Assembly: GCA_023419375.1 (NCBI GenBank)
Contig: JAEZYD010000029.1
Coordinates: forward strand, 1 to 64,000
Direction of reading: 5' to 3'
From: Pseudomonadota bacterium
GTDB taxonomy: Bacteria; Desulfobacterota; Desulfovibrionia; Desulfovibrionales; Desulfovibrionaceae
Length of the DNA stretch: 64,000 bases
Shown here: positions 53,131-61,743 of the stretch, in pieces
Numbering within the stretch: position 1 is the stretch's first letter
Layout: every line of letters starts with the position of its first letter
Notes under the pieces: model-generated
What the model was told of the DNA's origin: nothing
The model's input: only the letters and a program-made list of their open reading frames with translations
Databases searched by the model: none
Made by a program: the position numbers and the translations under genes

Positions 53131-53808
53131 TTACTTGGCGGCTTTTTTGTCTGCCTTTTTGTCAGCTTTCTTGTCCGCCTTGGCGTCTGCTTTGGCATCG
53201 GGCTTGGCGGCGGCAGGTTGGGCTTCTTCCACAGCGGGAACTTTTTCCAGCTCCTGCTTGATGGCGGCCTTGAGCTCTTCGCTGGCGGTGGCATCGGTCA
53301 GGCCTGCGCGCAGGTGTTCCGCGCCGCGCTTGGGGTCTTCGAGAAAATAGATGTACAGCACGCCGAGGCTGTAGCGCACCGAGGCTTCGTCCTTGATCTT
53401 CACGACCTGCTCAAGGGCTTCGGCGGCTTCCTTGTGGCGGCCCTGATTGTGCTGGATTACGCCAAGCAGGTACAGGGGCTTGGGATTGCTCACGTCCATG
53501 GTCACGGCGCGCTGGGCAAAGGTTTCTGCCGCATCCCAGTTTTGCGCGGTCACAAGGTGCTCTATCAGATGAATGAGCGCGCCAAGATCCTGCGGGTTCT
53601 CCGCCACCTGACGCATGAGCTTGCCCACGGTCTGGGCGTCTTCGCCAGCTTCACCCCCGCCCATTCCCTGCTGTTGACGGGCCGCCACAGTGAGGTGGGG
53701 ATTCTGGAACCGCGCCTTGAGCGAAGCCCCAAGCATCACGGCCAGAGCAACAGCCAGCGCGATAATGAGTATGCGGGCGGAAAGGTTGCCTTTTTTTGTA
53801 TCAGTCAT
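53131..53808 (-). CDS. TPR protein at the end of the ccm operon (CcmI-like)
   Basis: Membrane-anchored protein of 225 residues: a single N-terminal helix (about 12-30), then TPR-like helices (WDAAETFAQRAVTMDVSNPKPLYLLGV and the following KEAAEALEQVVKIKD) and a Lys/Ala/Asp-rich tail with KADKKADKKA repeats. The TPR part faces the periplasm if the helix is uncleaved. Its start overlaps the ccmD stop by eight bases. CcmI and related TPR proteins hold apocytochrome c for haem attachment, so this is a likely partner for that step, but it lacks the full CcmI layout. The last gene of the operon, followed by a strong terminator. Confidence 0.78.
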   Translation of the reverse strand: MTDTKKGNLSARILIIALAVALAVMLGASLKARFQNPHLTVAARQQQGMGGGEAGEDAQTVGKLMRQVAENPQDLGALIHLIEHLVTAQNWDAAETFAQRAVTMDVSNPKPLYLLGVIQHNQGRHKEAAEALEQVVKIKDEASVRYSLGVLYIYFLEDPKRGAEHLRAGLTDATASEELKAAIKQELEKVPAVEEAQPAAAKPDAKADAKADKKADKKADKKAAK

Positions 53809-53938
53809 GGTTGAGCATCTCCATCTGGGCAAGGCGCGCGGCCAGTGAACGCTGGCGAGCCGCCAGAAAAGCCATATACGAGCCAATGCCAATCCACACG
53901 GCGGCATTGGCCATGATTACCCATGTCAGTGTATCCAT
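53801..53938 (-). CDS. ccmD: Small haem exporter accessory protein CcmD
   Basis: A 45-codon gene (ATG 53938, GGAGG five bases upstream, TGA at 53801-53803). The peptide has one membrane helix (WVIMANAAVWIGIGSYMAFL) followed by a basic stretch RQRSLAARLAQMEM, the classical CcmD layout. It lies directly after ccmC and overlaps the TPR gene start by eight bases. In other bacteria CcmD helps release haem-loaded CcmE from the CcmABC complex. The small size means that automatic annotation may omit it. Confidence 0.85.
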   Translation of the reverse strand: MDTLTWVIMANAAVWIGIGSYMAFLAARQRSLAARLAQMEMLNHD

Positions 53939-53983
53939 AGTTCCTCCGGGTGGAGTGAATGATTTCAGTTACGGGCCGAAATT

Positions 53984-54667
53984 TCAGGCATCCAGCCGAT
54001 TCTGCGCCAACGCGTCAAGGCGGTCGCGCAGATCAAGCTGACGCTTGCGCAGCCACACGAGGGCCGCCCACACCAGGCCAAAACAGGCCACGCAGGCCAT
54101 GACGGTAATACGCATTTCAGGCTCCAGCCCGCCGCCCTTGCTGCCAAAAACAGCCGGATGGATGGACCGCCAGATGCGCGCCGACATAAAGACCAGCGGC
54201 ACATCCAGAAAGGCCACCACGCCCACCACGGCGCACACCGTATTGCGGCGCTGCGGCGGCAGGTCAAGCCCGCGCAAAACCAGATACCCCGCGTACACGA
54301 ACCACATGATCAGGGTTGTGGTCAGGCGCGGATCCCACGTCCACCACACGCCCCACGAGCGGCGCGCCCAGAGCATGCCCGTGACCAGCGCAAGGCCGCC
54401 CAGCAGCACGCCCACTTCTGCGGCGGCTGCGGCCAGCCTGTCCGCAGCGGGATTACGCCGCCACAGGTAGGCCACAGATGCGCCAAACACCACAAAAAAG
54501 CTCACCAACGCCCACCACGACATGGGCAGGTGGATGTAAAATATCTTTTGCGCCAGCCCCATGGTCACTTCCTCGGGGGCATAGGCAAACACAAGCCACT
54601 GACAGGCGGCAAAGGCAACGCCCCCCAGCAGGGCCAGAATCTGCGGCAACGCCGAACACTTGGGCAT
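53984..54667 (-). CDS. ccmC: Haem exporter/haem handling protein CcmC
   Basis: Integral membrane protein of 227 residues with about six helices. The tryptophan-rich WWD haem-handling motif is SWGVWWTWDPRLTT, and HLPMSWWALVSFF carries one of the likely haem-ligand histidines. Its job in System I is to attach haem to CcmE. The ATG overlaps the ccmB stop by one base (TAATG), and ccmD follows after 45 bases. Confidence 0.94.
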   Translation of the reverse strand: MPKCSALPQILALLGGVAFAACQWLVFAYAPEEVTMGLAQKIFYIHLPMSWWALVSFFVVFGASVAYLWRRNPAADRLAAAAAEVGVLLGGLALVTGMLWARRSWGVWWTWDPRLTTTLIMWFVYAGYLVLRGLDLPPQRRNTVCAVVGVVAFLDVPLVFMSARIWRSIHPAVFGSKGGGLEPEMRITVMACVACFGLVWAALVWLRKRQLDLRDRLDALAQNRLDA

Positions 54668-55344
54668 TACTCGTCCCCCGCGTAGATGTATCCAAACAGC
54701 AAAAGCCCGGCACCCAGAAAAACGGCGTCAAAGGCGGCGGCAACGCCGAGCCACGCCCCCGGGCCATCCGGGTTGGGCGCGCCAAGCGCCTGCGCCCCCA
54801 CGCTGATACCCGCCAGCAAAAGCGGCGTCAGCAGTGGAAACAGCACAATGCTCAGCAACGATTCACGGGCGGCCTGCCCCTGCGCCAACGCCCCCAGCAG
54901 GGAGCCCAGAGCGCACATGCCAATATCCGTCAGCACAAGGGCCAGCAGAGCCTCGGGCAATGGCCCGCCAAGCTCCTGCCCCAAGAAGACCACAGCCGCA
55001 GGCAGAAAAATAACCTGCGCCAGCACCAGCAGGGCAAGACCCGCGCAGCCTTTGCCAAGCCATACGGCTTGCACCGGGGCAGGACACAGCAAAAGCCCGA
55101 GGCGAGAATTGTTAACTTCTTCCAGCGCATAGAGCTGGTTGAAAATAAGCACCTGACAAAAGGCGGAGCTGATCCAGAACACAGCCGCAGCGCCCTGCGG
55201 AGCCATGCGCTCGCCAATGCCCTGCGACAGGCTGAACACAAAGAGCAGCAAAAGCCCGAGCAGCAAGGCCTGCACCAGCCCGCTGCCACGTGCCAGCGTC
55301 AGGGCCAGATCCTTGCGGGCCATGGCAAACATCAGGCGCAGCAT
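54667..55344 (-). CDS. ccmB: Haem exporter membrane subunit CcmB
   Basis: Membrane subunit of the CcmAB ABC transporter-like complex, 225 residues with six predicted helices. Family features include FAMARKDLALTLARGSGLVQALLLG at the N-terminus (read here in parts) and the PLTPLLLAGISVGAQA region. The complex uses ATP hydrolysis to release haem-bound CcmE from CcmC. The start has GGGAGG upstream and overlaps the ccmA end by 13 bases. Confidence 0.93.
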   Translation of the reverse strand: MLRLMFAMARKDLALTLARGSGLVQALLLGLLLLFVFSLSQGIGERMAPQGAAAVFWISSAFCQVLIFNQLYALEEVNNSRLGLLLCPAPVQAVWLGKGCAGLALLVLAQVIFLPAAVVFLGQELGGPLPEALLALVLTDIGMCALGSLLGALAQGQAARESLLSIVLFPLLTPLLLAGISVGAQALGAPNPDGPGAWLGVAAAFDAVFLGAGLLLFGYIYAGDE

Positions 55345-56039
55345 GCGGGGCCTCCCTGAGCGCGTTCAGAGGCATCTGCGGCAGCGCCAGCCGGTGTTTC
55401 CACGGGAGCAAAGCCGCCAAATCCTGCGGGGGAGCCGTCATAGGCCAGCTTGCGGTGTTCCAGCGCCAGCAGCCTGTCGGCCAGGGGCGCATCGCCCGTC
55501 AGATCATGGCTGATGAGCACCACGCAGGCACCGCGTTGCCGCGCTGCAAGAATCTCGCGCCGCAGCAGGGCCAGCGAAGCTACATCAAGGCCTGTGCCGG
55601 GTTCGTCCAGCAGGAGCACGTCCGGGGCCTGCATGAGCACCCGCGCCAGATTGAGACGCTGGGCCATGCCGCGCGAGAACACGCCCGCCCGTTCGTGGGC
55701 GTGGGCTTCCAGACCCACGCGGGCCAACCCTGCCATGATGTCGTCACGGGGCAGCTTGAGGCCGTAGGCATCGCGCCAGAAGGCCAGATTCTCCACCGCC
55801 GTGAGGCCGGGATACAGAAAGGTGGCGTGCCCCAGATAGCCCACGCGGGCCTGATCGGTCACGTTGGCAGCGCCGGCGCTGGGGCGGGAAAGCCCTGCCA
55901 TGATGCGCATGAGGGTACTCTTGCCAGCGCCGTTGCCGCCCACAAGCAGCGAGACACTGCCCGCAGCAAGAGCGCAGCTTACGTCTTTAAAGACGACCTT
56001 GACGCCATAGACCTTGGCAACGCGCACAAGTTCCAGCAA
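55332..56039 (-). CDS. ccmA: Haem exporter ATPase CcmA
   Basis: ABC ATPase subunit of the CcmABCD complex, 235 residues from a TTG start at 56039 that has AGGAGG seven bases upstream; a GTG four codons later is the alternative and an upstream frame runs through ccmF. Walker A is GGNGAGKST, the signature is FSRGMAQRLNLARV and Walker B is VLLLDEPGTGLD. The C-terminal ~30 residues (GGFAPVETPAGAAADAS) are longer than usual. The gene begins 17 bases after the ccmF stop. Confidence 0.92.
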   Translation of the reverse strand: MLELVRVAKVYGVKVVFKDVSCALAAGSVSLLVGGNGAGKSTLMRIMAGLSRPSAGAANVTDQARVGYLGHATFLYPGLTAVENLAFWRDAYGLKLPRDDIMAGLARVGLEAHAHERAGVFSRGMAQRLNLARVLMQAPDVLLLDEPGTGLDVASLALLRREILAARQRGACVVLISHDLTGDAPLADRLLALEHRKLAYDGSPAGFGGFAPVETPAGAAADASERAQGGPACCA

Positions 56040-56055
56040 GAGGGGCCTCCTGCGG

Positions 56056-57972
56056 CTAGGCCGCGCTGTTCTCGCTGTCCGACTCCGGCGCGGAATTCTT
56101 GCGACGGCGCAGACCGGCGAGCGGCACAAGGCACATGATGGTGCCGCCGATCCACAGCCAGTTGACCAACGGTTCCACGCTGACCTTGACCACGACCTTG
56201 GAGTTTTCGTCCAGCCCCAGCAGGGAGGCGTAGACTTCGTTGCCAAGGCCGGGGATCACGTCCACTTCGGAGAACTGCATGGTGCCGAACTTGTCGTACA
56301 GGCGGCGCTCCGGCGCAACGATACCTATCGATTTGCCGTCCTTGAAGATTTCCAGCCGTGCGGCGATGAATTCGTGGTCAACGCGGCGGCCCTCGCCCAG
56401 TTCGAGCAGGGTGGCGGTGTAGCTGCCCACGGTGCTGCTTTCGCCCTTGGCGAGGATCATTTCGCGGTCAGTGGTGTACGGGCCGGAAAAGGAGATGCCG
56501 ATGGCAACCAGCGCCATGCCGATGTGCGCGCCCAGAGCCCCGATGGTGACGGGCTGCGAGCGGTTGGCCTTGTCAGCCAGCAGCATGACGGCCCCAAGCA
56601 CAATAGCCACAGCGGCGGAAGCGCCCAGCAGGGCCGTGGGCTGATGGTAGCCCAGCGCCCAGATAACCCCGGCGCTGACCACAAATGCGCCGATCACGGC
56701 AAAAAAGCCCTTCTTGTTGCGCAGGCCCCCGCCCCAGCCGAGCCAGGGACAGGCCGCCATCATCACCACGAGCAGCGCGCCGAGGGGCAGGCACACGCGG
56801 TTGTAGAAGCGGGCATCAAGGCCGCGCGGCGCGGCGGACCACAACTTGCTGATGACAGGCCACATTGTGGCAACCAGAATAATCACGGCCAGCGCCAGCA
56901 GCACCCAGGCCACAAGGGTCAGGAAGCCTTCGCGGCTTTCAAGCCCGGCAAGGGGCTTGCCGGTTTTGGGCGTGGCAAAGGGAATCCACAGGGCAATGAC
57001 AAGACCGCCCAGCACAAAGATGGTCAGGGGCGTGCCAACGCTGCCGTCGCCAAAGGCGTGCACGGAATCAATAACGCCGCTGCGCACAAGATAGGTGGCA
57101 AAAAAGGCCGAAACCGTGGTGAGCACCATCATGGCGACGTTGACGCGCCCAAGCTTGCCCCGGCGGTCTTCAACAATCAGGGTATGCAGCGAAGCCGTGG
57201 CGATGAGCCAGGGCACCAGAGATGCGTTTTCGACTGGATCCCATGCCCAGTAGCCGCCCCAGCCAAGTTCCATATAGGCCCACCATGCGCCGAGCACGAT
57301 GCCCGCCGTAAGGAACAGCCACGCCAGAATGATGAAGGGCCGCGAAAGGCGGAACCACGAGCCCTCGCTGCTGCTCCGCCCCGAAAGACACTGGGCCAGC
57401 GCCAGACAGGCGGGCACGGCAAAGCCGCCGTAACCAAGGAACAGCAGCGGCGGATGAAAAATCATGCCGGGATTCTGGAGCAGGGGGTTCAGGCCGTTGC
57501 CGTCTGCCGGAACAGGCGATTGCAGCACAAAGGGATTGCTCCAGCTGGTGAGGATAAGGGCAAAAAAACCCATGATGATGTAAAAAAAGCTCCAGTACCA
57601 CAGGCGCGTGGGGCGGCTGAGGTTTCTGTAGGCCCGCGTGAGGGCAAAGGCGCTGCCGCTCAGGCCCACTGCCAGCGCCCAGAAGAGCATGGAGCCGGGC
57701 TGCCCGGCCCAGAAGGCCGTGAGGCGGTAAAATACGGGCAATACTCGGTCAGTATAGCTGGCAACGTAGGCCACGCTGAAGTCATTCCAGAACAGGGCGT
57801 GCAGCAGCAGGGCCGAGGCCAGCAAGAGAGCGCCGCTGATAACGAGGTGGGCTTTTTCCACCACGGCGAGGGAGTCTTCCCGGTTTTGCCACAATTGCAG
57901 AAGGGCCAGACCACAGCCGCCAAGAGCGGCCAGCAGGGCCACCAGTTGAAGGGCAAAGGCAAAAACGTACAT
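56056..57972 (-). CDS. ccmF: Cytochrome c haem lyase subunit CcmF
   Basis: Large membrane protein of 638 residues that joins haem from CcmE to apocytochrome c. The WWD-type motif is GGYWAWDPVENASLVPWL, with haem-ligand region histidines nearby (ASLHTLIVEDRR) and about fourteen hydrophobic segments. Early NDFSVAYVASYTDR and AFWAGQPGSMLFW are characteristic. The C-terminal ~110 residues hold the periplasmic domain (RLYDKFGTMQFSEVDV). ATG 57972 lies 224 bases after ccmE; no CcmH or CcmG gene is present in the operon, which fits the variant pathway discussed under ccmE. Confidence 0.94.
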   Translation of the reverse strand: MYVFAFALQLVALLAALGGCGLALLQLWQNREDSLAVVEKAHLVISGALLLASALLLHALFWNDFSVAYVASYTDRVLPVFYRLTAFWAGQPGSMLFWALAVGLSGSAFALTRAYRNLSRPTRLWYWSFFYIIMGFFALILTSWSNPFVLQSPVPADGNGLNPLLQNPGMIFHPPLLFLGYGGFAVPACLALAQCLSGRSSSEGSWFRLSRPFIILAWLFLTAGIVLGAWWAYMELGWGGYWAWDPVENASLVPWLIATASLHTLIVEDRRGKLGRVNVAMMVLTTVSAFFATYLVRSGVIDSVHAFGDGSVGTPLTIFVLGGLVIALWIPFATPKTGKPLAGLESREGFLTLVAWVLLALAVIILVATMWPVISKLWSAAPRGLDARFYNRVCLPLGALLVVMMAACPWLGWGGGLRNKKGFFAVIGAFVVSAGVIWALGYHQPTALLGASAAVAIVLGAVMLLADKANRSQPVTIGALGAHIGMALVAIGISFSGPYTTDREMILAKGESSTVGSYTATLLELGEGRRVDHEFIAARLEIFKDGKSIGIVAPERRLYDKFGTMQFSEVDVIPGLGNEVYASLLGLDENSKVVVKVSVEPLVNWLWIGGTIMCLVPLAGLRRRKNSAPESDSENSAA

Positions 57973-58196
57973 AAGACTCCTTTATCCCACTGAGGGGGCG
58001 ACCCGCCGCAGGGCGGGGCGTTGCTATCGTTTGGGCATCGGGTGCCCGATTGCGGCTCTGCGCACTGAACTGAAATACGGCCATCTTTGCGGGGAAAGCC
58101 CGCGCCCGCGGCCCGCATATGGCCCGCAACTATTGACAGGGCGAAGGGCCAGCCAGGCCTATCGCACTCGCCAATCGGCAATGCCGCTGAGCAGGC

Positions 58197-58610
58197 TCAG
58201 CTATTGCGGTTCTCTTTCTGGTATTTGGAGGGGCATTTGGTCATGAGCGTCTTGGCCTGAAAGCGGCCTTCCGGCCCCATGCCGCCTTCAACAATAACTT
58301 CCGCGCCTGCCTTGAAGGTATCCGGCACCGCGCCGGAGTAGCTTATCTGAATGGTCTGGCTGGCGTTGTCCTTGTCTTCAAGGCGAAAATCCACACCGGG
58401 CGCGCCCCGGTGCTTCTCAATGCCGTCTTCGGCCACAGTACCAAAAAGCCGCGCCGCCACGAGTTTTTCGGGCGTTGCGGCCTTGGCTTCCGACACATTC
58501 AGAAAATACACGCTGTTTTCAGAAAAGCCGGAATATGCAAGATAGCCCACCCCGCCCAAAAAGAGCAGCAGCGCGGCTATGTAGATGCCAGTGTTTTTTT
58601 TGCGGGCCAT
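58197..58610 (-). CDS. ccmE: Haem chaperone CcmE, CxxxY type
   Basis: Periplasmic haem carrier, 137 residues from ATG 58610 (GGAGA five bases upstream). A single N-terminal membrane anchor (residues 9-29) precedes a beta-barrel (VEGGMGPEGRFQAKTLMTK). Where most CcmE proteins have a haem-binding His in HxxxY, this one has Cys126 in CPSKY (Cys126, Tyr130). The CxxxY form is described in Desulfovibrio and some archaea, where systems also lack CcmH. It heads the operon ccmE-F-A-B-C-D-TPR. A perfect CRP/FNR-type site lies about 220 bases upstream. Confidence 0.94.
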   Translation of the reverse strand: MARKKNTGIYIAALLLFLGGVGYLAYSGFSENSVYFLNVSEAKAATPEKLVAARLFGTVAEDGIEKHRGAPGVDFRLEDKDNASQTIQISYSGAVPDTFKAGAEVIVEGGMGPEGRFQAKTLMTKCPSKYQKENRNS

Positions 58611-59107
58611 GCGTTTCTCCTGAAACATTGGGTCATGTTTGGTGCTGCCCGAAAGGGGCCATGACCTTCGGCCTGTTGCGCCGCAGGGGCGCGCAGACCG
58701 AACCTGCCGGGCTGGGGCTTTTGCCCTGGCCGCCCGGCCCTGATTGCTCAAAAACCTTACGCTATTTTACACCTGCTGACAAGATAGGAATTATTTTTAA
58801 TAGAAGTATAACGTAGTATGGGGCGCGGGTTCTGTGATTGCGGTCACACTTGCCGCAAGCTTTGTGCGCGGGCGCACGCGACTGCATCAGCAGGCAAGCA
58901 CGAGCGGCATAAGCACAAGGGTACGCATAAGCACACATGCAAGGCAGAATGCGGCCTGCGTCTTATCATACTACTGCAATAAGATTTCTGCCGCAAGGGA
59001 TAATACAATTATTCCACGCCGCCCAATCCACATCGGCTGACGTGCAAGCTGCTGTGCGCCGGATTTGCAAGCCAGACATGGAGGCAGGCGCAGCGCAGGG
59101 CAGCAGA
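58611..59107. other. Intergenic region upstream of ccmE
   Basis: About 500 bases between ccmE and the end of the CNNM gene hold no supported gene. A GC-rich stretch (58640-58740) gives way to an AT-rich run (58745-58825) that is a likely promoter region for the minus-strand ccm operon. A perfect CRP-type palindrome lies at 58833-58848. Confidence 0.5.
58833..58848. promoter_or_regulatory. CRP/FNR-family binding site (TGTGA-N6-TCACA)
   Basis: TGTGATTGCGGTCACA is a perfect 5-6-5 palindrome of the CRP-family type. In Desulfovibrio the HcpR regulator of this family uses very similar sites to control nitrite/nitrosative and energy genes. The site lies about 220 bases upstream of ccmE, just beyond the AT-rich promoter-like region, as expected for an activator of the ccm operon. 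Which family member binds is not known. Confidence 0.6.
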
Positions 59108-60145
59108 TCAACCCTGCCGGTTCACGCTCAGTTCGCGCCGCCGCTGCCGGGCCAGGGCGCGCAGATCATCCACATTATCGCTTTCGTCCACAATCTCGCT
59201 GCCGAGGATTTCTTCCAGCACGTCTTCCAGCGACACAACGCCGGAAAGGCCGCCGTATTCATCCAGCACGATAAAAAGATGCACGCGGGCCTTGAGCAGA
59301 TCGTGCAGCAGCACGTCAAGCGTCTGGTTCTCAAGGATAAAGTGCGCCGGGCGCATGATCTTGCTGAGGGTCACATCCTTGCGGCCCTCGTTTATGCAGC
59401 GGCCCAGAGTGCGGCGCTCCACCACGCCCACGATATCTTCGTTATTATCACCGTACACGGGTATGCGGCTGAAGTGCCAGGTGCGCTGATCTGTGTAGGC
59501 CTGCTCCACGGTGAGGTCGTCCGACAGTTCAAACACAACTGTGCGGGGGGTCATGATCTCGCGCACGCGCTTTTGGTCCAGCGCCAGCACATTGCGGATA
59601 AAGGCTTCTTCATAAGGTTTGATGCGCCCCGCCTGACGCGAAAGGCTCGTTACGGCGCGGATGTCGTCCTCGGAAATGACCGGGCCAGCGGGCGGCGGAG
59701 ACACAAGGCGGGTTATCATGCTTGTAACCCACAGCAGGGGCGACATGAGCTTGACCATGATGGCCAGCGGGCGGGCAAGCATCACGCCGAGCGGCTCCGC
59801 CTTGGTCACGCCCAGATTCTTGGGCAGGATTTCGCCCATTGTCAGAATCAGCACCGTAAAGCCCACGGCAAAAATCGACATGTATTCCGGCCCGTACACG
59901 GCCAGAAAGGCCGCGCCCGCCACCGTGGCCCCGGCAGTGTTGGCAATGGTGTTGAGCGTGAGGATGGCTGCAATGGGTTTGTCCACCTGGGTGCGCAGGG
60001 CGTACAGCAGCTCGCCGGACTTGCTGCCGGACTTGCGCAGCCGCTCGATGGTTGACCACGAAAGGGAATACAGCACCGTCTCAAGCAGCGAACAGGTAAA
60101 GGAAACGGCAACAGCAATGACAACGGCCAGAACAAGGGTGAGCAT
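59108..60145 (-). CDS. CNNM/CBS-domain membrane protein (HlyC/CorC family)
   Basis: Membrane protein of 345 residues from ATG 60145; a longer open frame upstream has no family content. A DUF21/CNNM membrane domain (about 1-165) includes LNTIANTAGATVAGAAF and the family-typical MGEILPKNLGV. Paired CBS domains follow, with MTPRTVVFEL and VVSLEDVLEEILGSEI. Related proteins take part in Mg2+ or Co2+ transport or efflux; the old name hemolysin is not supported. The C-terminal transporter-associated domain is largely missing. Role in divalent metal handling is inference, and the mgtA-type importer lies 21 kb away. Confidence 0.88.
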   Translation of the reverse strand: MLTLVLAVVIAVAVSFTCSLLETVLYSLSWSTIERLRKSGSKSGELLYALRTQVDKPIAAILTLNTIANTAGATVAGAAFLAVYGPEYMSIFAVGFTVLILTMGEILPKNLGVTKAEPLGVMLARPLAIMVKLMSPLLWVTSMITRLVSPPPAGPVISEDDIRAVTSLSRQAGRIKPYEEAFIRNVLALDQKRVREIMTPRTVVFELSDDLTVEQAYTDQRTWHFSRIPVYGDNNEDIVGVVERRTLGRCINEGRKDVTLSKIMRPAHFILENQTLDVLLHDLLKARVHLFIVLDEYGGLSGVVSLEDVLEEILGSEIVDESDNVDDLRALARQRRRELSVNRQG

Positions 60146-60498
60146 GGCGAAACATCCGAAGGATTTGATGCGGCGGGTCGCCCTGCAAAACGCAAGGCGG
60201 CGCTGACAGCCGAAGTTTAGCCTCGCGCGGGCCTGTTTGCAATCGCCGGGGCTTGGAGTGAGGGGCTGATGGTGGATGCTGACCAGCAAGACCAGACGTA
60301 ATCTCAACAAATGGAATGGAAAAAAGGAACTGCGGCTACTGCGGCAACTGACAAGTGAGATTCTGCCGACCGAAAAATGCGGCTCGGAGCAAAAATATTT
60401 TTGAGAAGTAAAAGGCAATATTACTACGCAAACAAAGGGTTTCAGGCCCTGACAATCATTTTTAAATTACGCTCTTTCAAAAAAATTTATTAATTTCC
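60146..60498. other. Intergenic region before the initiator tRNA
   Basis: About 350 bases with no supported gene. The first part is GC-rich; from about 60390 it becomes AT-rich, leading into the tRNA promoter. I see no clear site for the CNNM gene promoter. Confidence 0.4.
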
Positions 60499-60527
60499 TT
60501 GACAGTCAGAGGGCAAGCGCTTAGATA
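60499..60527 (+). promoter_or_regulatory. Sigma-70 promoter of the initiator tRNA gene
   Basis: TTGACA (60499-60504) and TAGATA (60522-60527) are separated by exactly 17 bases. Transcription would begin near 60534, about 26 bases before the tRNA. The upstream AT-rich run could act as an UP element. Confidence 0.8.
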
Positions 60528-60559
60528 TCTGTTCTCGCAGCGAGAAACGCTGCACGTGT

Positions 60560-60636
<77 letters not shown>

Positions 60637-60644
60637 GATAATTC

Positions 60645-60679
60645 AAGCCCTTACGGAGACGAGCCGTAAGGGCTTTTTT
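60645..60679 (+). terminator. Rho-independent terminator of the tRNA gene
   Basis: AAGCCCTTACGG (60645-60656) and CCGTAAGGGCTT (60664-60675) form a perfect 12-bp stem with loop AGACGAG, followed by TTTT. It begins nine bases after the tRNA. Confidence 0.92.
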
Positions 60680-60744
60680 GTATTGTCCTACCCTCTATTC
60701 TTCCCCTCCGATTAGCCACCTTGAATACCTATCCCATACGCGGT

Positions 60745-60778
60745 AATATTATACGAAGATAAATATTATACCTCTTCG
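60745..60778. promoter_or_regulatory. Short repeats upstream of hamA
   Basis: The ten-base word AATATTATAC occurs twice (60745-60754 and 60762-60771), and CGAAGA (60755-60760) pairs with TCTTCG (60773-60778). The block lies just before the hamA ribosome site. It could hold the operon promoter (TATTAT-like) or an operator; the region is AT-rich, so chance is a fair alternative. Confidence 0.35.
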
Positions 60779-60786
60779 GAGTTCCC

Positions 60787-61743
60787 ATGAGCCTGACTCC
60801 CGCTGAAATAGTTTCACTGCTAGGTGCAACAACCCCCAGCCTTTCGGCAAGAATTGGTTCTATCAATAAACACTGGAAAGCCTCAGGACATAATATTGAA
60901 GGTCGTTTTTTCTATGTCCGCTTTAGAGACAGCGAACCAACCGTGGACGATTTGGTTGACATAGCACATGCCAGAATGGTCAATTTTTGCATGCCTCGCA
61001 CTCGAATTAAAGAGGCTAAAACAGAGATGATGGCCAACCCCGATAGGATCGATTGTTGGGTGGATCTAGTTACAGAAGCTAGAGATTTATTCATAAAGAC
61101 TTATGACAAAACAGGCAGAAGTGGAGAACTTGGCGAAATTTTACTCTATATGCTAGTGGAATCTGTCTTGCAGGCACCCATAGTTGCATGCAAAATGTAT
61201 CTAAAAACATCCTTACAAATGCCAGTACATGGTGTAGACGGCATTCACATGGGCTTTGAAGGCGACAATCTAATAATGTATTGGGGAGAATCAAAACTTC
61301 ATAAGGATAGATCTTCAGCGCTCACAGACATTGCTGAGTCAATATCTGGGTTTACTGAAAATAGAGAAAAATATAAAAGAGAAGTAAGAATAATCAAGTC
61401 AAATCTTAATATTGATGACTTAAATTCAGAAGCAATAAATGCATTAAAAAGCTATTTTGATCCATATAAAGAAGAAAGCAACAATCTTATCGATTGTTAT
61501 GCATGCCTTGCTGGGTTCGACTCCTCATTGTACGATACGGTTTCAAACATGAAACATGATGTTTGTGAAAAAATGTTCTGTTCAGAATATGAAAATAAAA
61601 TTCAACAACTTTGCGATTTAATCACAAATAAAACAGAAGAATATGGGTTAGAGAGCTTCAAATTTTCTTATTTTCTCCTACCCTTTCCTTCTGTTGACGC
61701 CGCTCGTGCGAAATTTCAATCAAAGCTGTGGGGTCGGTCATGA
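60787..61743 (+). CDS. hamA: Hachiman anti-phage system nuclease HamA (DUF1837)
   Basis: Effector of the Hachiman defence system, 318 residues. The C-terminal DUF1837 region has a PD-(D/E)xK-like nuclease pattern: Glu114/Glu117 in RSGELGEILL, Asp151 in HGVDGIHMGF, and Glu168-Ser-Lys170 in WGESKLH. Known HamA proteins degrade DNA when released from HamB control. The N-terminal half (residues 1-100) is helical and of unknown role. AT-rich codon use differs sharply from the upstream genes, suggesting horizontal transfer. Its stop overlaps the hamB start by four bases (ATGA). The start at 60787 has CGGAG upstream. Confidence 0.85.
   Translation: MSLTPAEIVSLLGATTPSLSARIGSINKHWKASGHNIEGRFFYVRFRDSEPTVDDLVDIAHARMVNFCMPRTRIKEAKTEMMANPDRIDCWVDLVTEARDLFIKTYDKTGRSGELGEILLYMLVESVLQAPIVACKMYLKTSLQMPVHGVDGIHMGFEGDNLIMYWGESKLHKDRSSALTDIAESISGFTENREKYKREVRIIKSNLNIDDLNSEAINALKSYFDPYKEESNNLIDCYACLAGFDSSLYDTVSNMKHDVCEKMFCSEYENKIQQLCDLITNKTEEYGLESFKFSYFLLPFPSVDAARAKFQSKLWGRS

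Noticed and set aside
56014..57993. 659-codon plus-strand frame opposite ccmF
   Set aside because: Antisense to ccmF, which has intact WWD motifs; the frame is a Gly/His/Arg-rich shadow.
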